Below are positions 61,541 to 64,000 of a stretch of DNA of 64,000 nucleotides, piece after piece. Source of the stretch: Shinella kummerowiae. Its GTDB lineage: Bacteria > Pseudomonadota > Alphaproteobacteria > Rhizobiales > Rhizobiaceae. Below the pieces are notes generated by a model. That model was not told where the DNA came from. It searched no databases and was given only the letters and a program-made list of their open reading frames with translations. The position numbers and the translations under genes are program-made. Within the stretch, counting starts at the first letter, position 1; each line of letters opens with the position of its first letter. Location of the stretch: the NCBI RefSeq assembly GCF_009827055.1, contig NZ_WUMK01000015.1, positions 25,212-89,211 of the forward strand. The letters are read 5' to 3'.

Positions 61541-64000
61541 ATGACCGTTGAAATCAATGTGGGCGAGGCGTCTGAGTTATTCAAAACTACGGTGAAGTTG
61601 TCCGACGGCCGTTTGTTGCTGACATGGGTCGTGAACAAGCCCATGGTGTGGATTGATGACGAGGAGAGATCCAACGGGTTCACGATCTATGCGAAAATCC
61701 TGGACGATGACGCGGTATCCACTCCCGTTGCAGTTCTGTTTGATACCGACGTAAATTATTTAAGTGCCGCTCCCGACGTAGCTGCGCTGGCTGATGGTCG
61801 GGCGTTGATGAGCTGGGGCAAGTTCACCAGTTCCATCGTGGAGGCCGATGGGACTGCGGGTGCTCCCTTCTCGATTAGTGACATGCCGACCCAATTCATT
61901 GATCCGACGATCATCAATGTGGGTAGTGACCGATTGTTGGCGACCTGGAGCGCTCACTGGGGCGCTCACTCAAGCGGGTTTGACTTTGGTCTCTATGGGC
62001 GTTTTTTCTCATCGGATGGAACGGCGGAAGGAAGCTTTCTGATCGCTTCCGGTGTCACAGGCAATTCTGCCTCGACAGTACTGACGGACGGACGAATATT
62101 GATCACTTGGTTCTCAAGCGACGGAATGGTCAGGAAAACGCTTGCGACGGTTTTGAACGCCGACGGCAGTGTTTCGACGCCGGAATTCATGTTGGCGGAA
62201 AGCGGGTTTGCTCCGACCGTCGCCGCCCTGGACGACGGTCGCGCAATCGCCACCTGGTTGGCGGGTACGAAAATAATGGGCCGCTTTGTCGAGGCTGACG
62301 GCACCCCGTCGCCAACCGCGTTTCAGATAAACCAGACCACGGCGGATCAACCCTCGTTCGTGTCAACGACGAGCCCCGTCGCAGCACTGAGTGACGGGCG
62401 AATGTTGTTTGTTTGGCGAGGTGTTGCCGTCGACAAGGTTTACGGCACGATTCTGGAAGCGGACGGCACCACGTCCGCCGAAGAGTTCACGATACCGGTA
62501 TACGAGAAATGGTTAATCGACAGATCGCTTGCCATTACCGCGCTGAATGACGGAAGCGCCTTTGTCAGCTGGACATCATACACGAAGGGAACCCAAGCGC
62601 TCTTGGGGGAGTATCTGAGCCTCGGCACCGGCGACAGCGACAACCGGGCGGGCACCGCTGGCGCCGATACGATGATCGGCAACCTCCGAAACAACGTGTT
62701 CTCGGTCAATCATGCAGGCGACAGAGTGGTTGACGGCAGCAGTGATGCCAGCGGCATCGACACAGTTCGTTCCAGCATCAGTTTTAGCCTGGGACAGTCT
62801 AAAAATGTCGAAGGCAAAATAGAGAATCTGACTCTCCTCGGCACCACCAACATCAACGGCACCGGAAACGGTTTGGCCAACGTTCTGACTGGCAACGCTG
62901 GGAACAACGTACTTGATGGCGGAGGTGGTGCCGACAAGATGCTCGGTGGCGCGGGGAACGACACCTACTTTGTCGACAACACCGGAGATGTCGTCACTGA
63001 GGCAGCCAATGCCGGAGACGACTTGGTAAACAGCTCAGTGACCTTTTCGCTCAGCGCCGCGATCGAGAGACTGCAGCTTATTGGAGGGGGGAACATCAGC
63101 GGCACTGGCAATGCGCTGGCCAACCACATACGCGGCAACAGCGGTAACAACACCCTTTCCGGCGGCGGCGGGAACGATACGCTCAACGGAGCGGGAGGTG
63201 CAGACAAGCTATACGGCGGAGATGGCAACGATACGCTCGACGGAGCGGCCGGTGCAGACGAGCTGCACGGCGGAACTGGCAACGACGTCTATATGCTGGG
63301 CGCGGAAAACGATCTGGTGAGCGACAGCGCCGGGATAGACCGGATTACCTCGACTATCTCCCGCTCGCTCGCAGACTACGCGACGATCGAAAACCTGACC
63401 CTGCTCGGAATCGGCGACACCACCGGAACCGGCAACATTTTCAACAACCATCTTCTTGGCAACAGCGGGAGCAATATCCTTTCGGGTGGTGACGGCAACG
63501 ATACGCTCGACGGAGCGGCGGGTGCCGACTGGCTGTACGGCGGAACTGGCAACGACGTCTATGTGCTGGGCGCGGGAAACGATCTGGTGAGCGACACCGC
63601 CGGAATAGACCGGATTACCTCAACTATCTCCCGCTCGCTTGCAAACTACGCGACGATCGAGAACCTGACCCTGCTCGGAACCGGTAACACCGCTGGCACC
63701 GGCAACAGTCTTAACAACCATCTTCTTGGAAACAGCGGCAACAATAAACTTTCAGGCGGTGGCGGTAATGACAAGTTGGACGGGGGCACCGGCGCCGACA
63801 AGATGACCGGCGGCACAGGCAACGACACATACGTCCTCGACAATGCCGGCGACGTCGTGATCGAGGCTGCCGGAGGCGGCACGGACCTGGTTCAATCGTC
63901 CATTAGCTGGGCCATGGCCGCCAATGTCGAGAGGGTATCGCTGACCGGCTCCGCAAACATCAACGCTACCGGCAACACACTCGGCAACACCATGACCGGG
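61541..64000 (+). CDS. large secreted RTX calcium-binding protein, N-terminal 820 residues (runs off window)
   Basis: The frame is open from ATG 61541 (ribosome site AGGAAGGGA upstream) to the window end without a stop. Residues 1-360 contain seven repeats of an L-x-DGR-x-L-x-TW motif (Trp29, 92, 136, 190, 239, 292, 344), each blade also carrying a DG turn; this suggests a seven-bladed beta propeller. From about residue 365 the protein is RTX type, with GGxGxD nonapeptide arrays near residues 460, 540, 560, 650 and 740. These alternate with linkers of the type IENLTLLGTxNxxGTGNxLxN. No N-terminal signal is present, consistent with type I secretion through a C-terminal signal beyond the window. 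The catalytic or binding function is unknown. Confidence 0.88.
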   Translation, partial: MTVEINVGEASELFKTTVKLSDGRLLLTWVVNKPMVWIDDEERSNGFTIYAKILDDDAVSTPVAVLFDTDVNYLSAAPDVAALADGRALMSWGKFTSSIVEADGTAGAPFSISDMPTQFIDPTIINVGSDRLLATWSAHWGAHSSGFDFGLYGRFFSSDGTAEGSFLIASGVTGNSASTVLTDGRILITWFSSDGMVRKTLATVLNADGSVSTPEFMLAESGFAPTVAALDDGRAIATWLAGTKIMGRFVEADGTPSPTAFQINQTTADQPSFVSTTSPVAALSDGRMLFVWRGVAVDKVYGTILEADGTTSAEEFTIPVYEKWLIDRSLAITALNDGSAFVSWTSYTKGTQALLGEYLSLGTGDSDNRAGTAGADTMIGNLRNNVFSVNHAGDRVVDGSSDASGIDTVRSSISFSLGQSKNVEGKIENLTLLGTTNINGTGNGLANVLTGNAGNNVLDGGGGADKMLGGAGNDTYFVDNTGDVVTEAANAGDDLVNSSVTFSLSAAIERLQLIGGGNISGTGNALANHIRGNSGNNTLSGGGGNDTLNGAGGADKLYGGDGNDTLDGAAGADELHGGTGNDVYMLGAENDLVSDSAGIDRITSTISRSLADYATIENLTLLGIGDTTGTGNIFNNHLLGNSGSNILSGGDGNDTLDGAAGADWLYGGTGNDVYVLGAGNDLVSDTAGIDRITSTISRSLANYATIENLTLLGTGNTAGTGNSLNNHLLGNSGNNKLSGGGGNDKLDGGTGADKMTGGTGNDTYVLDNAGDVVIEAAGGGTDLVQSSISWAMAANVERVSLTGSANINATGNTLGNTMTG
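63215..63754 (+). repeat. tandem duplication of a 270-bp RTX unit
   Basis: Two copies, 63215-63484 and 63485-63754, are offset by exactly 270 bp (90 codons). They encode nearly the same sequence: GGDGNDTLDGAAGAD, then AGIDRITSTISRSLA and YATIENLTLLG. High identity at DNA level points to a recent in-frame duplication or gene conversion. Confidence 0.85.

Noticed and set aside
63215..63754. CRISPR-like spaced repeats
   Set aside because: The repeats are long, in frame, translated as RTX units, and lack constant short repeats with unique spacers.
62440..63882. Proline/serine-rich minus-strand frames (for example 62965-63282)
   Set aside because: They are the antisense of Gly/Asp/Asn-rich RTX repeats, which always produces such sequences. 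The plus-strand frame is open throughout.

Overview
The window reads as a GC-rich alphaproteobacterial chromosome of the Rhizobiaceae type (Rhizobium/Ensifer/Shinella-like). Evidence is the Rhizobium-style urease operon with extra genes between the ure genes, the urtABCDE and livHMGF-J transport clusters, the soxBDAG sarcosine oxidase operon, a kps/rkp-type K-antigen export locus, and a RIME-like palindromic intergenic element. No rRNA, tRNA or CRISPR array was seen.

Layout. 1-450: 3' end of a Crp/Fnr regulator. 492-14112 (all minus): a urea block transcribed urtABCDE, a secreted esterase, then ureD, ureA, a DUF1272 protein, ureB, an LprI-like protein, a sialyltransferase-fold protein, ureC, a degenerate GGDEF protein, ureE and ureF. 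No ureG is present. 14461-18748 (plus): a histidine kinase fused to an NCS1-permease-like domain, and its LuxR-type response regulator, divergent from urtA. A near-identical 18-bp motif lies upstream of both urtA and ureE, so I propose a urea/purine-sensing two-component circuit. 18839-24434: liv transporter. 24722-32385: sarcosine oxidase plus a dimethylglycine-dehydrogenase-like enzyme. 32544-33371: cysQ. 33566-41533: capsule export kpsE-M-T facing kpsD-C-S.

41952-47175: an RND pump with two tandem adaptors (TriABC-like). 47715-50033: chemoreceptor. 50416-53634: a quinone-detoxification-like group (MhqO-type dioxygenase, FMN reductase, and a dioxygenase-esterase fusion). 54664-56097: NodT-type outer-membrane factor. 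56101-57731: GntR regulator divergent from an FAH-family hydrolase. 57837-60719: a 53-aa protein, a thermonuclease-like protein, an ArsR/SRPBCC pair with a clear operator, and a frameshifted alpha/beta hydrolase.

From about 60770 the sequence turns AT-rich. It holds the N-terminal remnant of a P4-type integrase with an internal stop, then a large secreted RTX protein that runs off the right edge. This protein has seven propeller-like repeats followed by calcium-binding nonapeptide arrays. The end of the window therefore looks like the edge of a decayed island.

All functional statements come from reading protein motifs and gene order. No database search was run.
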